A stretch of DNA of 64,000 nt. Origin: CAG-177 sp963652165 (GTDB lineage Bacteria; Bacillota; Clostridia; Oscillospirales; Acutalibacteraceae). Position 1 is the stretch's first letter. The number at the start of each line of letters is the position of its first letter. Positions 1 to 9,660 of the stretch are shown here, in pieces. The translations under genes and the position numbers were made by a program. The stretch is taken from positions 1 through 64,000 of the forward strand of contig CAVJRM010000009.1 of the NCBI GenBank assembly GCA_963652165.1, in the 5' to 3' direction. The notes under the pieces were generated by a model. The model was not told the DNA's origin, made no database searches, and saw nothing but the letters and a program-made list of their open reading frames with translations.

Positions 1-135
1 CCACTAACCACTGCCCACTAACCACTCGCGAAGCGATATACAATCGGATTTTGCACCGCAAAATCCCCGACATTACTCATTACTCATTGTCCTCACGGGC
101 CATCATTCCACATTCCTAATTCCACATTCACATTG
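1..135. repeat. Heptad/hairpin repeat island 1
   Basis: The stretch holds 7-nt tandem units of three types (CCACTAA/CCACTGC, CATTACT, CCACATT), a GGATTTTGC..GCAAAATCC inverted repeat next to TACAATC, and a small GCGAAGC hairpin. The same modules recur in seven other intergenic islands of this window. No gene is visible here. Its right end runs into a hairpin that sits just upstream of the ribosome binding site of the next gene. Confidence 0.8.
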
Positions 136-168
136 AAATGGCTTCGCCATTTCCACGGAGGTATTTAT

Positions 169-486
169 ATGAAAAAATTATTATCAATCATTCTTTGCGT
201 TCTAATGCTATCATCTTTTTCTGCTCTTGCTTTTGCAGATACTGCAGATAATTCCGAGGAAGCAAGTGTTTCCGTTTTCGCTACTTCGGATAAAGGCACA
301 ATCACCGATGAGGATGCTGCCGAAGCAGAACAGGAAAACAATGACAACACAGAGGGCAAGCAGCCTGTAATCGAACCAACGCCCTCACAATTTAAGCTTT
401 TTCTTTTCAAAGTGGAATACTATATTGAAACATTCTTCGGAACAATCAAAAACTTCTTTGTGAACATAATCAGCTATTTTAAATAA
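169..486 (+). CDS. Small secreted protein of unknown function
   Basis: A 105-residue protein starting at the ATG at 169, 7 nt after GGAGG (157-161). An in-frame upstream start at 133 would read through the repeat hairpin and is unlikely. Residues 1-23 form a typical signal peptide (KK, hydrophobic core, Ala-x-Ala). The middle is acidic and rich in Glu/Asn/Asp. The last 30 residues are aromatic and amphipathic with Lys, resembling the tail of the large phosphoesterase at 26366-29869. I recognise no domain. It is followed by a strong terminator shared with the convergent aldolase gene. It is probably exported or membrane-surface associated. The function is unknown. Confidence 0.7.
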   Translation: MKKLLSIILCVLMLSSFSALAFADTADNSEEASVSVFATSDKGTITDEDAAEAEQENNDNTEGKQPVIEPTPSQFKLFLFKVEYYIETFFGTIKNFFVNIISYFK

Positions 487-497
487 CATCACACGCA

Positions 498-526
498 AAA
501 AAGCTGCCGCATTGCGACAGCTTTTT
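498..526. terminator. Bidirectional intrinsic terminator
   Basis: The stem AAAAAGCTG..CAGCTTTTT has an inner CGC/GCG pairing and A- and T-runs on both sides. It lies between two convergent genes and can serve both. Confidence 0.9.
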
Positions 527-545
527 CTATTTCTATAAGGTTGAA

Positions 546-1484
546 TTATTCAGCTTTGCCTGCGCAGCCGAAAACATCTTTCATCTTGTGCTCAACAACC
601 TCTTGGATTGCTGCACGAGCGGGTTTAAGATACTGTCTTGGGTCAAAGTGAGAAGGATTCTCAGCAAAATGCTTTCTGATTGATGCAGTAAGAGCAAGGC
701 GAAGATCAGAGTCAACGTTAATCTTACAAACTGCCATTTCAGATGCCTTTCTGAGCATTTCTTCGGGGATGCCGATAGCGTCGGGCATTTCTCCGCCGTA
801 TTTGTTAATCATTTCAACATACTTGGGCATAACGGATGATGCGCCATGAAGAACGATGGGGAAGCCGGGAAGACGCTTGCCAACCTCTTCAAGAATGTCA
901 AATCTAAGCTGAGGCTTCTGGCCGGGCTTGAATTTATATGCGCCGTGGCTTGTGCCGATAGCGATTGCAAGAGAATCAACGCCTGTTCTCTTAACGAAAT
1001 CTTCAACCTGTTCAGGTCTTGTATAGCTCTCGTTACCGCTTTCAACAACAACGTCATCTTCAACGCCGGCAAGAGTGCCGAGCTCGCCCTCAACAACAAC
1101 GCCGTGAGCGTGAGCATATTCAACAACTTTCTTTGTTAATTCAACATTTTCTTCATAAGGAAGAGAAGAACCGTCAATCATAACAGAGGTGAAACCGCCG
1201 TCAATGCACTGTTTGCAGGTTTCAAAATCAGGGCCGTGGTCAAGGTGAAGAGCAATGGGAACACCGGATTCCTCAACAGCTGCCTCAACCATCTTAGTGA
1301 TGTACTTAAGACCTGCATAATCTCTTGCGCCTTTTGAACACTGAAGAATTACGGGAGCTTTAAGCTCTTTTGCAGCGTTAACGATACCCTGGATAATTTC
1401 CATGTTGTTAACATTAAATGCACCGATGGCGTAGCCGCCTTCGTATGCGTCTTTGAACATTTGAGTAGTAGTTACCAATGGCAT
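546..1484 (-). CDS. fba: Class II fructose-1,6-bisphosphate aldolase
   Basis: A 312-residue enzyme of glycolysis and gluconeogenesis that reversibly splits fructose-1,6-bisphosphate into DHAP and glyceraldehyde-3-phosphate. It is zinc dependent in this family. Visible family motifs are GAFNVNN near residue 21, the metal-binding HLDHG at 80-84, VMIDGS, GTSHGAYK and LHGASS. The ATG at 1484 lies 10 nt after AAGGAG. A TTG two codons upstream would be only 4 nt from it, so ATG is preferred. The gene is monocistronic, with its own consensus promoter upstream and a shared terminator downstream. The length matches the family. Confidence 0.97.
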   Translation of the reverse strand: MPLVTTTQMFKDAYEGGYAIGAFNVNNMEIIQGIVNAAKELKAPVILQCSKGARDYAGLKYITKMVEAAVEESGVPIALHLDHGPDFETCKQCIDGGFTSVMIDGSSLPYEENVELTKKVVEYAHAHGVVVEGELGTLAGVEDDVVVESGNESYTRPEQVEDFVKRTGVDSLAIAIGTSHGAYKFKPGQKPQLRFDILEEVGKRLPGFPIVLHGASSVMPKYVEMINKYGGEMPDAIGIPEEMLRKASEMAVCKINVDSDLRLALTASIRKHFAENPSHFDPRQYLKPARAAIQEVVEHKMKDVFGCAGKAE

Positions 1485-1522
1485 AACCAATTCACTCCTT
1501 AAATCAAAAATTTACAGTTTAC

Positions 1523-1550
1523 ATTATATCAAAAATTATGCTTTTGTCAA
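1523..1550 (-). promoter_or_regulatory. Sigma-70-type promoter of fba
   Basis: On the minus strand, TTGACA (1545-1550) and TATAAT (1523-1528) are separated by 16 bp, about 40 nt before the fba start. Both hexamers match consensus, in keeping with high constitutive expression of a glycolytic gene. Confidence 0.85.
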
Positions 1551-1607
1551 CGGCTGAATACAAAAAGTGAATGGTTATAAACAACTAAAAACAAAGCTGT
1601 TTCATTG

Positions 1608-1636
1608 TTGCTAATTATATTTTCCCGTGTTATAAT
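1608..1636 (+). promoter_or_regulatory. Promoter of the beta-galactosidase gene
   Basis: TTGCTA (1608-1613), a 17-bp spacer and TATAAT (1631-1636). The ATG follows at 1676 after an AGGGAG ribosome binding site. I saw no clear operator next to it. Confidence 0.75.
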
Positions 1637-1675
1637 TAATTTATATATAAAAATTCTCAGTAAGGGAGAGAAATT

Positions 1676-4600
1676 ATGGCAACCGAACTTAAATATTGGG
1701 AAAATCCTTATATCATCAAAGAAAATAAAGAAGACGGCCACAACACCGCCATCCCCCGTAAAAGCGTAAAAGATGCGGTTACGGGGGCGCCTGCTCCGGA
1801 CTATCTTTCACTTAACGGCATCTGGAAATTTTGGTGGCAGACAGGTGTTGATAATTTAAGGACAGATTATTATGCCGACAGTTACGATGACAGCAGCTGG
1901 GATGATATTGAAGTGCCGTCCTTATGGCAGCTTAAAGGTTACGGCAAGCCTATTTATCTTTGCAATTCTTACCCGAAAGCCATTTCCACCGCAAAAAGCG
2001 AAATCCCCCGCATAAATCACAGCCTTAACGAAATAGGCGTTTACCGCCGCACCTTCACTTTGTCCGAAAATTTTGACGGCAAAGAGGTTTTCCTTTGCTT
2101 CGGTGCGGTAAAAGCAGGATTTTTTGTTTATATCAACGGCAAAAGAGTGGGCTATTCACAGGGCTCTATGACTCCTGCGGAATTTGATGTTACAAACTAT
2201 GTTAAAATCGGTGAAAATCAGCTTACCGTTGAAGTTTATCGTTACACAGACGGCACCTATCTTGAAGATCAGGATATGTGGTTCCTCAGCGGTATTTACA
2301 GAGATGTTTATATCTATGGGGAAGAAAAAATCTGCGTGCGTGATTTCTTTGCAAACACAAGCCTTGTAAATGATTATAAAGACGGTAAACTTGACCTTGA
2401 AGTTACTCTTTTCAATTATGAGCTTAACGAAAAGAAATGCTCCCTTGAGGTTGCTCTTTATGACGGCAAAACTCCCAAAAAGGTAGTTACTCAGCCCGTT
2501 TCCGTTAAGAGCAATAAGACTGTTTTGCATTTTGAATATATCGAAGAGAACGTAAGAGCGTGGAGCGCCGAAAGCCCCAATCTCTACAAGCTTGCCATTG
2601 TGCTTAAAGCAAGCAGCAAAAAAATTCTCTCCGCAAAAGCTATAAATATCGGCTTCAGAAAAATGGAAATTAAAGGCAATGTCCTTTATATGAACGGCAA
2701 GCGAGTAATCATAAAAGGTGTTAACCGCCATGATTTTGACCCGGATAACGGCTGGGCAATCCCCGAATACCGCTACGAGCAGGATCTTTATTTGATGAAG
2801 CAGGCAAATATCAATGCCATCAGAACAAGCCATTACCCCAACAAAGAACGCCTCTATGAGATGTGCGATAAGCTGGGATTTTATGTAATGGATGAGGCAG
2901 ATGTGGAAAGCCACGGCGTTCGCCGCAAAAACTGCCCGGGAGATAATCCGGATTTCAAAGAGGCTGTTTGTGACAGAGCCGAAAGAATGGTCCTTCGCGA
3001 CAGAAGCCATGCCTGTGTTTGTTTCTGGTCCCTCGGCAACGAGGCCGGTGACGGTGAAAACTTCATGCACGAAAAGAAGGCAATTCTTGCCCTTGACAAC
3101 ACAAGACCTATTCACTATGAGGGTGATTTTGACTTCACAAAATCCGATTTTATCAGCAGAATGTACCCTGTTGAATCAATTTGCGAAAAGTTCAGAAAAC
3201 AGGAAGAAATCAAGTGCAGCCCTTACGATAATGTTGCAAATGCCCTTGCTGCGGATAACAAACCCGTTCCGAAGAAAATTTATGAAGACCACCCCGTAAT
3301 TTACTGCGAATACGCCCACGCCATGGAAAACAGCCTTGGCAATTTCAAAGAATATGTTGACGATTTCGAAAAATATGATCACATGTGCGGCGGCTTTATT
3401 TGGGACTATGTGGACCAATCCATCAGAAAAGTTGTGGACGGTCAGGAGCAGTGGCTTTACGGCGGCGACTTCGGTGAAGGCAATACCAGCTTCTATTTCT
3501 GCGCAAACGGCATAATCACCGCAGACAGAACTCCTCAGCCATCCTATTGGGAGGTTAAAAAAGTTTATTCAAACCTTGAGGTTGTTGATTCTGCCGCAAG
3601 AAGCGGAAAAGTTACAATTAAGAATAAAAATGTATTTATAGATACATCGGATTATAATTTCAAATGGTCTTTGGCCCTTAACGGCGACGAGGTTGAAAGC
3701 GGTGAAATCACCGGCCTTGTTATTCCTCCGATGAGCGAAGAAACCGTCACTTTGCCCTATAACACCGAGAAATATAAAGACGGGGAGCTTATTCTTACCG
3801 TTAGCTTTATCCTCAATAAAGACAAAACTTGGGCACCTGCCGGCTTTGAAACTTCTTTCTCACAAATCGTAATTTACGAAAAGGCTGCAGCAGAGAAAAA
3901 GCCTGCTATGGGCAATTTAAAATTCAAGCAAAACGGCCGCAGCGTTAAAATTATAGGCGAAGGCTTTACCGCGGAAATCGCAAACGGCGCTCTTGCCTCA
4001 CTCTGCTATGACGGCAACGAGATAATCGAAACTCCCATGAGACCGGATTTCTTCCGTGCCCTTACGGATAACGACAGAGGCTATGTGAATTTTGTGCCCA
4101 TGATTGCAGGAGTTCATCCTCTTTATCAGTGGAAGAGAACCACCGCACAGATTGCCGCATCTTCCGTAAAAGCCGGGGCAACACCTTCAGGCGTTGAAAT
4201 TAAAGTAAACTGGAAAGCTCCCTTTACAGCCGGAGTTGAAACCGTTTATCTCTTCTCCCCCGCAGGTGATGTCACCGTTAAGCACAAGGCCGCAGGCTTG
4301 TTCCTCCCCATGCTTAAAGTAGGTGTCAGAATGGGAATTAAAAACAGCCTTGAAAATACCGCTTGGTACGGCAGAGGCCCACAGGAAACCTATTGTGACA
4401 GAAAAACCGGTGCAAGAATTTCCAAATTCGCAATGAATGTTGATGAGCTTGAGCACAGATATATGAGGCCTCAGGAAAACGGCCATAGGACAGATGTCAG
4501 ATCTCTTAAAATCACAGACAGCGAAGGAAAAGGCATTGAAATCGATGCTATGGATATCCCCTTCGGCTTCAATCTTTCAAGATATACCCCCGAAAAGCTG

Positions 4601-4774
4601 GATGCAACAAGGCACCTTTTTGAGCTTCAAAAGGATAACTTCCTTACCCTCAGCCTTGATGCCGCAATGAGAGGCGTCGGCGGAGATATGCCCGGCTGTG
4701 CTTATCTTCATAAGCCTTATAAACTTAAGGCCGGCAAAGGATATTCCTTTGAATTCAGAATTTCAAAAATATAA
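1676..4774 (+). CDS. lacZ: Beta-galactosidase, glycoside hydrolase family 2 (LacZ type)
   Basis: A 1032-residue cytoplasmic enzyme (no signal peptide) that hydrolyses beta-D-galactosides such as lactose. It shows the LacZ domain order: N-terminal jelly-roll sugar-binding domain (about 45-215), immunoglobulin-like domain, TIM barrel (about 330-620), a second Ig-like domain and a C-terminal beta-galactosidase small chain. The acid/base Glu is E456 in SLGNEAG. The nucleophile is E545 in CEYAHAMENS, where the usual Gly of HAMGNS is Glu. Length equals E. coli LacZ (about 1024). It has its own promoter and is not next to a lactose transporter. The GPH sugar transporter at 24592-26016 is a possible functional partner, but that is inference. 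Confidence 0.96.
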   Translation: MATELKYWENPYIIKENKEDGHNTAIPRKSVKDAVTGAPAPDYLSLNGIWKFWWQTGVDNLRTDYYADSYDDSSWDDIEVPSLWQLKGYGKPIYLCNSYPKAISTAKSEIPRINHSLNEIGVYRRTFTLSENFDGKEVFLCFGAVKAGFFVYINGKRVGYSQGSMTPAEFDVTNYVKIGENQLTVEVYRYTDGTYLEDQDMWFLSGIYRDVYIYGEEKICVRDFFANTSLVNDYKDGKLDLEVTLFNYELNEKKCSLEVALYDGKTPKKVVTQPVSVKSNKTVLHFEYIEENVRAWSAESPNLYKLAIVLKASSKKILSAKAINIGFRKMEIKGNVLYMNGKRVIIKGVNRHDFDPDNGWAIPEYRYEQDLYLMKQANINAIRTSHYPNKERLYEMCDKLGFYVMDEADVESHGVRRKNCPGDNPDFKEAVCDRAERMVLRDRSHACVCFWSLGNEAGDGENFMHEKKAILALDNTRPIHYEGDFDFTKSDFISRMYPVESICEKFRKQEEIKCSPYDNVANALAADNKPVPKKIYEDHPVIYCEYAHAMENSLGNFKEYVDDFEKYDHMCGGFIWDYVDQSIRKVVDGQEQWLYGGDFGEGNTSFYFCANGIITADRTPQPSYWEVKKVYSNLEVVDSAARSGKVTIKNKNVFIDTSDYNFKWSLALNGDEVESGEITGLVIPPMSEETVTLPYNTEKYKDGELILTVSFILNKDKTWAPAGFETSFSQIVIYEKAAAEKKPAMGNLKFKQNGRSVKIIGEGFTAEIANGALASLCYDGNEIIETPMRPDFFRALTDNDRGYVNFVPMIAGVHPLYQWKRTTAQIAASSVKAGATPSGVEIKVNWKAPFTAGVETVYLFSPAGDVTVKHKAAGLFLPMLKVGVRMGIKNSLENTAWYGRGPQETYCDRKTGARISKFAMNVDELEHRYMRPQENGHRTDVRSLKITDSEGKGIEIDAMDIPFGFNLSRYTPEKLDATRHLFELQKDNFLTLSLDAAMRGVGGDMPGCAYLHKPYKLKAGKGYSFEFRISKI

Positions 4775-4818
4775 AATTATATTTCGCTTCGCAAGTGAAA
4801 AAAGTGAGAGGTGAATTT

Positions 4819-6348
4819 ATGTTTGCTCGTGTGAACAGCATGGGGCTTTACGGTATAGAAAGCTATATGGTAAGCGTTGAGGTGGATTACGGCCAAGGTC
4901 TTCCCAGAATTGATATTGTAGGCCTGCCTGATACCGCCGTAAACGAATCAAGAAACAGAGTCCGTTCTGCCATAAAAAACAGTGGATATAATTTCCCCCA
5001 AAGCCGTATTACCGTGAATCTTTCCCCTGCCGACACCAAAAAAGAAGGTCCCATCTATGACCTACCCATCCTTGTTGCGGTTCTTAAAGCGGATTTTCAA
5101 CTTAAATGCAATGTTGATGATTGTGCTTTCATAGGCGAATTATCCCTTGATGGCCTTGTTCGTCACATAAACGGCGCTCTTCCCATGGTTATAAGAGCAA
5201 AAAAAGAAGGAATAAAAAGAGTATTTGTTCCAAAGTCAAACGCGCTTGAAAGCTCCGTTGTTGAGGGCATCGATGTGTATGCAGTGGAAACCGTTAAAGA
5301 GATGGTAGATTATCTTACGGGGGAAACCGAGCTTGCTCCTGTAACTTTTGATAAATACAGCGAGATTCAAAATCGTCCGCCTCTTCCGGATTTTAGGGAT
5401 GTTATGGGCCAGCAAGAGGCAAGATACGCCCTTGAAATCGCCGCAGCAGGTGGCCACAATATTCTTATGGTTGGGCCTCCCGGCTCCGGTAAAAGTATGC
5501 TCGCCAAAAGGTTACCTTCCATTTTGCCTGATATGACCTTTGAAGAAAGCCTGAGAACAACTGAGCTTTACTCCATTGCCGGCGTTTTACCCGAAGGCGT
5601 TTCTCTCATTACAGAAAGGCCCTTCCGCTCACCTCATCACACTGTATCTACTGCCGGCCTCTCCGGCGGCGGTGCAATACCAAAACCCGGAGAAATCTCT
5701 CTTGCCCATAATGGAGTGCTGTTTCTTGATGAGCTGCCTGAATTTTCAAGGCAAGCTATGGAGGTCCTTCGCCAGCCTATTGAAGACAATATAATCACCA
5801 TTTCAAGAGCCAGCGGTTCAGTTACATATCCCTGTTCCACAATGATAGTTTGCGCCATGAATCCCTGCCCCTGCGGATACTACGGCCATCCGAAAAGGCA
5901 ATGCACTTGCCCGCCGGGAGCACCTCAAAGATATCTTTCAAGGATATCCGGGCCCATGCTTGACAGAATCGATATTCATATCGAAGTGCCGCCTGTGGAT
6001 TTTGAAAAACTATCCTCAAAAACTCCCGGGGAGTGCTCGGCGGATATAAAAAAGCGTGTAAATGCCGCAAGGAAAATTCAGCAGGAACGTTTGAAGGGCT
6101 CCGGAATATCATGCAATGCAAAAATGACACCGGAAATGACAAGAACCTATTGCAACCCTACATCAAAAGCTTTGGTTATGCTTGAACAAGTTTTTGAAAA
6201 GCTGGATTTTTCAGCAAGAGCTTATGATAAAGTGCTTAAGGTTGCTCGCACAATTGCAGACCTCGAAGGCAGTGAGGCCATAGAGGCAAGGCACATCGCA
6301 CAGGCCGTTCAGTTCAGAAGCCTTGACAGAAAGCTGTGGCGTGCGTAA
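4819..6348 (+). CDS. yifB: YifB/ComM-family Mg-chelatase-like AAA+ ATPase
   Basis: A 509-residue protein. The N-terminal ChlI-like domain (1-170) resembles the Lon S16 fold. The Mg-chelatase AAA+ core has Walker A GPPGSGKS at 219-226 and Walker B VLFLDE at 300-305, followed by a Cys-rich stretch (CAMNPCPCGYYG then CTC) and a C-terminal chelatase helical domain. ComM of this family is a hexameric helicase that helps branch migration of incoming DNA in natural transformation. The role in Clostridia is less clear. The ATG at 4819 follows GAGAGGTG. A GTG at 4795 would sit inside a mini-hairpin (about 4781-4799) and is rejected. Family length is about 506. Confidence 0.93.
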   Translation: MFARVNSMGLYGIESYMVSVEVDYGQGLPRIDIVGLPDTAVNESRNRVRSAIKNSGYNFPQSRITVNLSPADTKKEGPIYDLPILVAVLKADFQLKCNVDDCAFIGELSLDGLVRHINGALPMVIRAKKEGIKRVFVPKSNALESSVVEGIDVYAVETVKEMVDYLTGETELAPVTFDKYSEIQNRPPLPDFRDVMGQQEARYALEIAAAGGHNILMVGPPGSGKSMLAKRLPSILPDMTFEESLRTTELYSIAGVLPEGVSLITERPFRSPHHTVSTAGLSGGGAIPKPGEISLAHNGVLFLDELPEFSRQAMEVLRQPIEDNIITISRASGSVTYPCSTMIVCAMNPCPCGYYGHPKRQCTCPPGAPQRYLSRISGPMLDRIDIHIEVPPVDFEKLSSKTPGECSADIKKRVNAARKIQQERLKGSGISCNAKMTPEMTRTYCNPTSKALVMLEQVFEKLDFSARAYDKVLKVARTIADLEGSEAIEARHIAQAVQFRSLDRKLWRA

Positions 6349-6439
6349 ATAATGTGTAAACAATTTCATATTTAATTGCAATATTATCATAAATAATGTT
6401 ATCATTGATGCGTTATGATTTTAACGAAAGGAGCAATAT

Positions 6440-8143
6440 ATGAAAAACTGTGAATATTGCGGAGCACCCATTGACGATAATGCGGAGCTTTGCAGCGTAT
6501 GTGGCGGTAAACAGGAAAACGAAGAAGTAATTGAAGACGCAGAAAGCAAAACTGTTGAAGACGCAGAGGAAACAGCGGCAGAAGAAACTGCCGAGACAGT
6601 GAAAGAAGAAAATGAAGAATCCGAGGTAGATGAAGAAAAAGAAGAACCTGCTGAGGATGTTTCGGAATCGGAAGAAACTGACGAAGGCACAAACGAAGCC
6701 ACAGGTGAAGAAGTAAGTGAAGAAGACGACTACTCCTTTGATCATGAAGAGGATGATGTTCGCGTTTGCCCCCATTGCGGTAACACCACCGTTGCAGCAG
6801 GCCATGAATATTGCTATGTATGCGAGGCGGCCTTGCTTAAAACAAAGATTACCTTTGTTGCTTGGATTGCGGGTATAGCAGCTTTGGCACTTTCGTTCTT
6901 TGCTTTTATTATGATCTGCCTTCTCAGTGCTCCTGCTCTTCAGGTTATAAAGGGTGATATAAAAGCATCTGAAAACAACTGGTTTTCAGCCTACGAAGAA
7001 TATTCAAATGTTTCCGAGGTACTTACACAACTTACGGACATTGTCGGGGACAGCACTGTTTTCAATCCTTTGCTTAAATCCGGCTGCGGCCTTGAAAACA
7101 AAACGTTTAAGGCAATCGTTAATGTTTATGATCCGTTGCAGGCCTACAATTATGCCTCAAATGTGTTTACCATCAATTCAAAATATATGACTCATGCCAA
7201 ATCTTACAAAGATTGTAAAGTCTTTTATGATGAATACGAAACCGCATACAATGCAATAAGCGATGCCATGAGCGAAATTGCAGAGCTTGAGGATCCCACT
7301 GTAGAGGACGGCGAAAAAGCCATTGCCGAGATAGAAAAGGTTCGCGGTACAGACAATGTTAAAGATGTTTGGCTTGACTATTTTATTTACAGCATTGCCG
7401 GCTATTGCACATTTGATTCCGACACAAAAAACGGTTATCTTGAAGCAATACACACATCAGCTCAAAAAGAAAGCAAAGATTATTCTTTCCTCTACTACAA
7501 CGATTATATCAATATGCTCATAAGGACAGACCGCGATGATGAGGCCAAGCCTCTTGTTATGGAACTTAGAACAAAAGATATAAGCGACTGGGATGCGGCA
7601 AACCAGCTCTTCAGGATTTATGTTAAAGCCGGAGATATGGATTCCGCAAAAGAGCTTGTTTATGATTATCAGGAAAATAATATAACAACCGACGGTGCCG
7701 ATTCCGATTCATCTTATTCGTTGCTTATAGCTTTAAACAGAATTGAAGGCAATTACGATGAAGTTAAGAGCCTTGCGGAAGAAGCAAATTCTCTTTACAG
7801 CCTTATCCCCGAATTTGACCGCCAGCTTGCCCTTGTTTACTTGCTTGAGGGTGATTACGATAACGCCTATGAAAGCGCCGTAAGTGCCGAAAATAAAGCA
7901 TATACCCGTTATTCTTATTACGGAGATTCCTCTGCTTACACTGATGATTTACTTGCAACTGTTTATGTTTCTGCAATGTTCTGTCAAAAATACGGTAAAT
8001 GTAACACAGAAAACGCCTCAAGCATTCAAGACATTCTTGATTCTTATGCAGATTCCGAAACAGAAGAAAGAATGGCCGATATAGTTAATGAAAAAGTTTC
8101 CCTTGAATCTGTTCTTACGGAAGGAGTGTGCGACCTTATATGA
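6440..8143 (+). CDS. Double zinc-ribbon membrane protein with acidic linker
   Basis: A 567-residue protein. Residues 4-22 form a zinc ribbon (CEYCG..CSVCG). Residues 25-107 are a very acidic Glu-rich linker. A second zinc ribbon lies at 110-128 (CPHCG..CYVC), followed by one membrane helix at about 137-162. The remaining 400 residues are helical and look like TPR-type repeats rich in Tyr, Asp and Glu. The topology predicted from this is a cytoplasmic N-terminus and an extracellular helical domain. Similar zinc-ribbon/TM/TPR proteins are common but uncharacterised in Clostridia. The ATG follows AAAGGAG. The stop overlaps the next start (ATGA), so the two are probably translated together. The function is unknown. 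Confidence 0.8.
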   Translation: MKNCEYCGAPIDDNAELCSVCGGKQENEEVIEDAESKTVEDAEETAAEETAETVKEENEESEVDEEKEEPAEDVSESEETDEGTNEATGEEVSEEDDYSFDHEEDDVRVCPHCGNTTVAAGHEYCYVCEAALLKTKITFVAWIAGIAALALSFFAFIMICLLSAPALQVIKGDIKASENNWFSAYEEYSNVSEVLTQLTDIVGDSTVFNPLLKSGCGLENKTFKAIVNVYDPLQAYNYASNVFTINSKYMTHAKSYKDCKVFYDEYETAYNAISDAMSEIAELEDPTVEDGEKAIAEIEKVRGTDNVKDVWLDYFIYSIAGYCTFDSDTKNGYLEAIHTSAQKESKDYSFLYYNDYINMLIRTDRDDEAKPLVMELRTKDISDWDAANQLFRIYVKAGDMDSAKELVYDYQENNITTDGADSDSSYSLLIALNRIEGNYDEVKSLAEEANSLYSLIPEFDRQLALVYLLEGDYDNAYESAVSAENKAYTRYSYYGDSSAYTDDLLATVYVSAMFCQKYGKCNTENASSIQDILDSYADSETEERMADIVNEKVSLESVLTEGVCDLI

Positions 8144-8697
8144 GAATATTTTATATAATCACTAAAATTATATGCTTCCCGGGCGCATACATGAGAGGCT
8201 TTTGGGAGCACTTAACCTGCCGTATTCTTCGCCTTCAGGTTGAGCCCACAGGTTATATGAGAATGGACGAGGCTTGCGGCCACGTGGAACATTCCCTTTC
8301 AAAAACACAGTTTTCCGCATATTTAATGGCAACAGGCCCCGGCTTTATGAATTTCAACATTGGTTTCCCTCTTTTCCTTTTCGGATATATAAACTTAAAA
8401 TATATGGGAATTACTCCTTGGGACAGTATTCCTCTGTTTATAGTTTATATTCTTTCAATGTATGTGGGTGTTTCAATGCTCTGCTGCTGCTTCCCCCTTA
8501 CAGAAGATATTATCAATTATTTGTCTTTCAGACCGACTACGTTAAACAAAAATGCTTTTCAAGTGGCAAGGGATAACTTCTTCCTTGTTTTGGGGTTCCC
8601 CTTTGCAGTAGTTACAAGAGTAGGTGCATTTCTTGAATCAACGGGCATACTCTTTATACTCTGGGTTGCATTTATTGTTTGGAGTTTCGTAAGTTAA
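8140..8697 (+). CDS. Small multi-pass membrane protein of unknown function
   Basis: A 185-residue protein starting at the ATG at 8140, which overlaps the upstream stop by four bases. A GTG at 8128 is too close to AAGGAG (8121-8126) to be favoured, although the ATG spacing (13 nt) is a little long. About four hydrophobic segments are visible (around residues 70-90, 102-128, 146-162 and 167-185). A CCCF motif and a conserved-looking LTCRILRLQ segment lie among them. I recognise no family. The overlap suggests it forms a complex or works with the zinc-ribbon protein upstream. Confidence 0.72.
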   Translation: MRIFYIITKIICFPGAYMRGFWEHLTCRILRLQVEPTGYMRMDEACGHVEHSLSKTQFSAYLMATGPGFMNFNIGFPLFLFGYINLKYMGITPWDSIPLFIVYILSMYVGVSMLCCCFPLTEDIINYLSFRPTTLNKNAFQVARDNFFLVLGFPFAVVTRVGAFLESTGILFILWVAFIVWSFVS

Positions 8698-8711
8698 AAA
8701 GTTAAAAAGCA

Positions 8712-8749
8712 AAAAGACTGTCGCAAATAAAACAAAGCGGCAGTCTTTT
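8712..8749 (+). terminator. Intrinsic terminator after the membrane-protein pair
   Basis: The stem AAAAGACTGTCGC / GCGGCAGTCTTTT has one G-T pair and a 12-nt loop, and ends in a T-run. It closes the 6440-8697 unit. Confidence 0.85.
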
Positions 8750-8897
8750 CAATTATGTGCAAAATCAATGGGCAATGGCAATTTCAATTACATACTCTTA
8801 AATAATTTCATTCTATCTCTCGGCCACATTCTTCCCATAAAATTTAAAATATTCATAAGTAGGAGCACTTGTGTATGACGGGTATGTAATTACGTCC

Positions 8898-9660
8898 TCA
8901 AACTTTTCGCGTGAAAACAGTGCAGGCATCTAACGCGATAATGCCGTTATCATAATAGGGTGAAAAATCGGGATTATTATCGAATTATCCCCCTTTGCCT
9001 TCATAATTGGAATGTCCAAAAGAGCAATGCCAATGGCCGCAAACAATGGTTTTATTCGGCTCTATTACTCCGCTGTGGGCAGCCTCCATTCCGTTTATCC
9101 ATCTTGCCTTGTTCCATTCTAACTCATTTGCTTTAGGCCAATTTTCATTATACATGTATTTATATATAAATCTTCCTTTTTGACGGGCGAACGGAATTGA
9201 AACGCATGGAATCCACCCATGCACAAAAATATAATTTTCCGTTTCGTAATAATTAACCATACTCGGAATGATTTTTGTAATAAACGGGTTTCGGAAAGCC
9301 TTTGTTTTACTTCTGCAGGATTTTTTTCAAATTATCCACAGTGAAATTTGTAAGTTGAAGCATTGAAGCAACCGTACCATTTTGGATATTTGTTTTATCT
9401 AAATAGCTGTATTCATCCCATTCATTCAAAAGGTCAAGCATCAAGTCCTCGTGATTTCCTCTTATCAGTATAACCTCGTTCCTATCAATTAAATCAAGTA
9501 TAAAGGCTTGTAACTCTTGTGCTTGCACTCCTCTGTCGTAAATATCTCCGCAAATAATCAGCTTATGAGGCTCGGTGTCGGTAAAAAAATCCCTGCTCAC
9601 TCAATGCAGATTTAAGCTCATCAAAAAAGCCGTGAATATCGGAAACAATATAATATTTCA
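8898..9660 (-). pseudogene. Degraded metallophosphoesterase (calcineurin-like)
   Basis: On the minus strand the reading begins at 9660 with KYYIVSDIHG. After a T7 run (9583-9589, one T too many) it shifts into a frame that holds FFTDTEPHKL, GDIYDRG and RGNHE. Near 9314 an A-run shifts the frame again (the other frame reads NPAEVKQRLSET), and near 9275 it shifts back to PFITKIIP then MVNYYETE and GHWH. At about 8990 an in-frame TAA replaces a probable Glu codon just before FDNNPDFSPYY and ends at 8898. All metal-binding motifs of the family (DxH, GDxxDRG, GNHE, GHxH) survive, but at least three frameshifts and one nonsense codon prevent a single product. An intact ancestor would be about 250 residues. 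This is recent decay, or less likely sequencing error. Confidence 0.88.

Noticed and set aside
1..135. Short tandem repeats resembling a CRISPR array
   Set aside because: Units are 7 nt and directly adjacent, with no spacers of constant length and no cas genes.
2156..3115. 319-codon minus-strand frame inside lacZ
   Set aside because: It is antisense to a gene with full GH2 motifs. Low-complexity hydrophobic content is typical of a shadow frame.
6402..6805. Three overlapping minus-strand frames of 93-130 codons rich in Ser or Phe
   Set aside because: They are shadows of the Glu-rich linker of the zinc-ribbon protein (GAA/GAG read backwards). They have no ribosome binding site.
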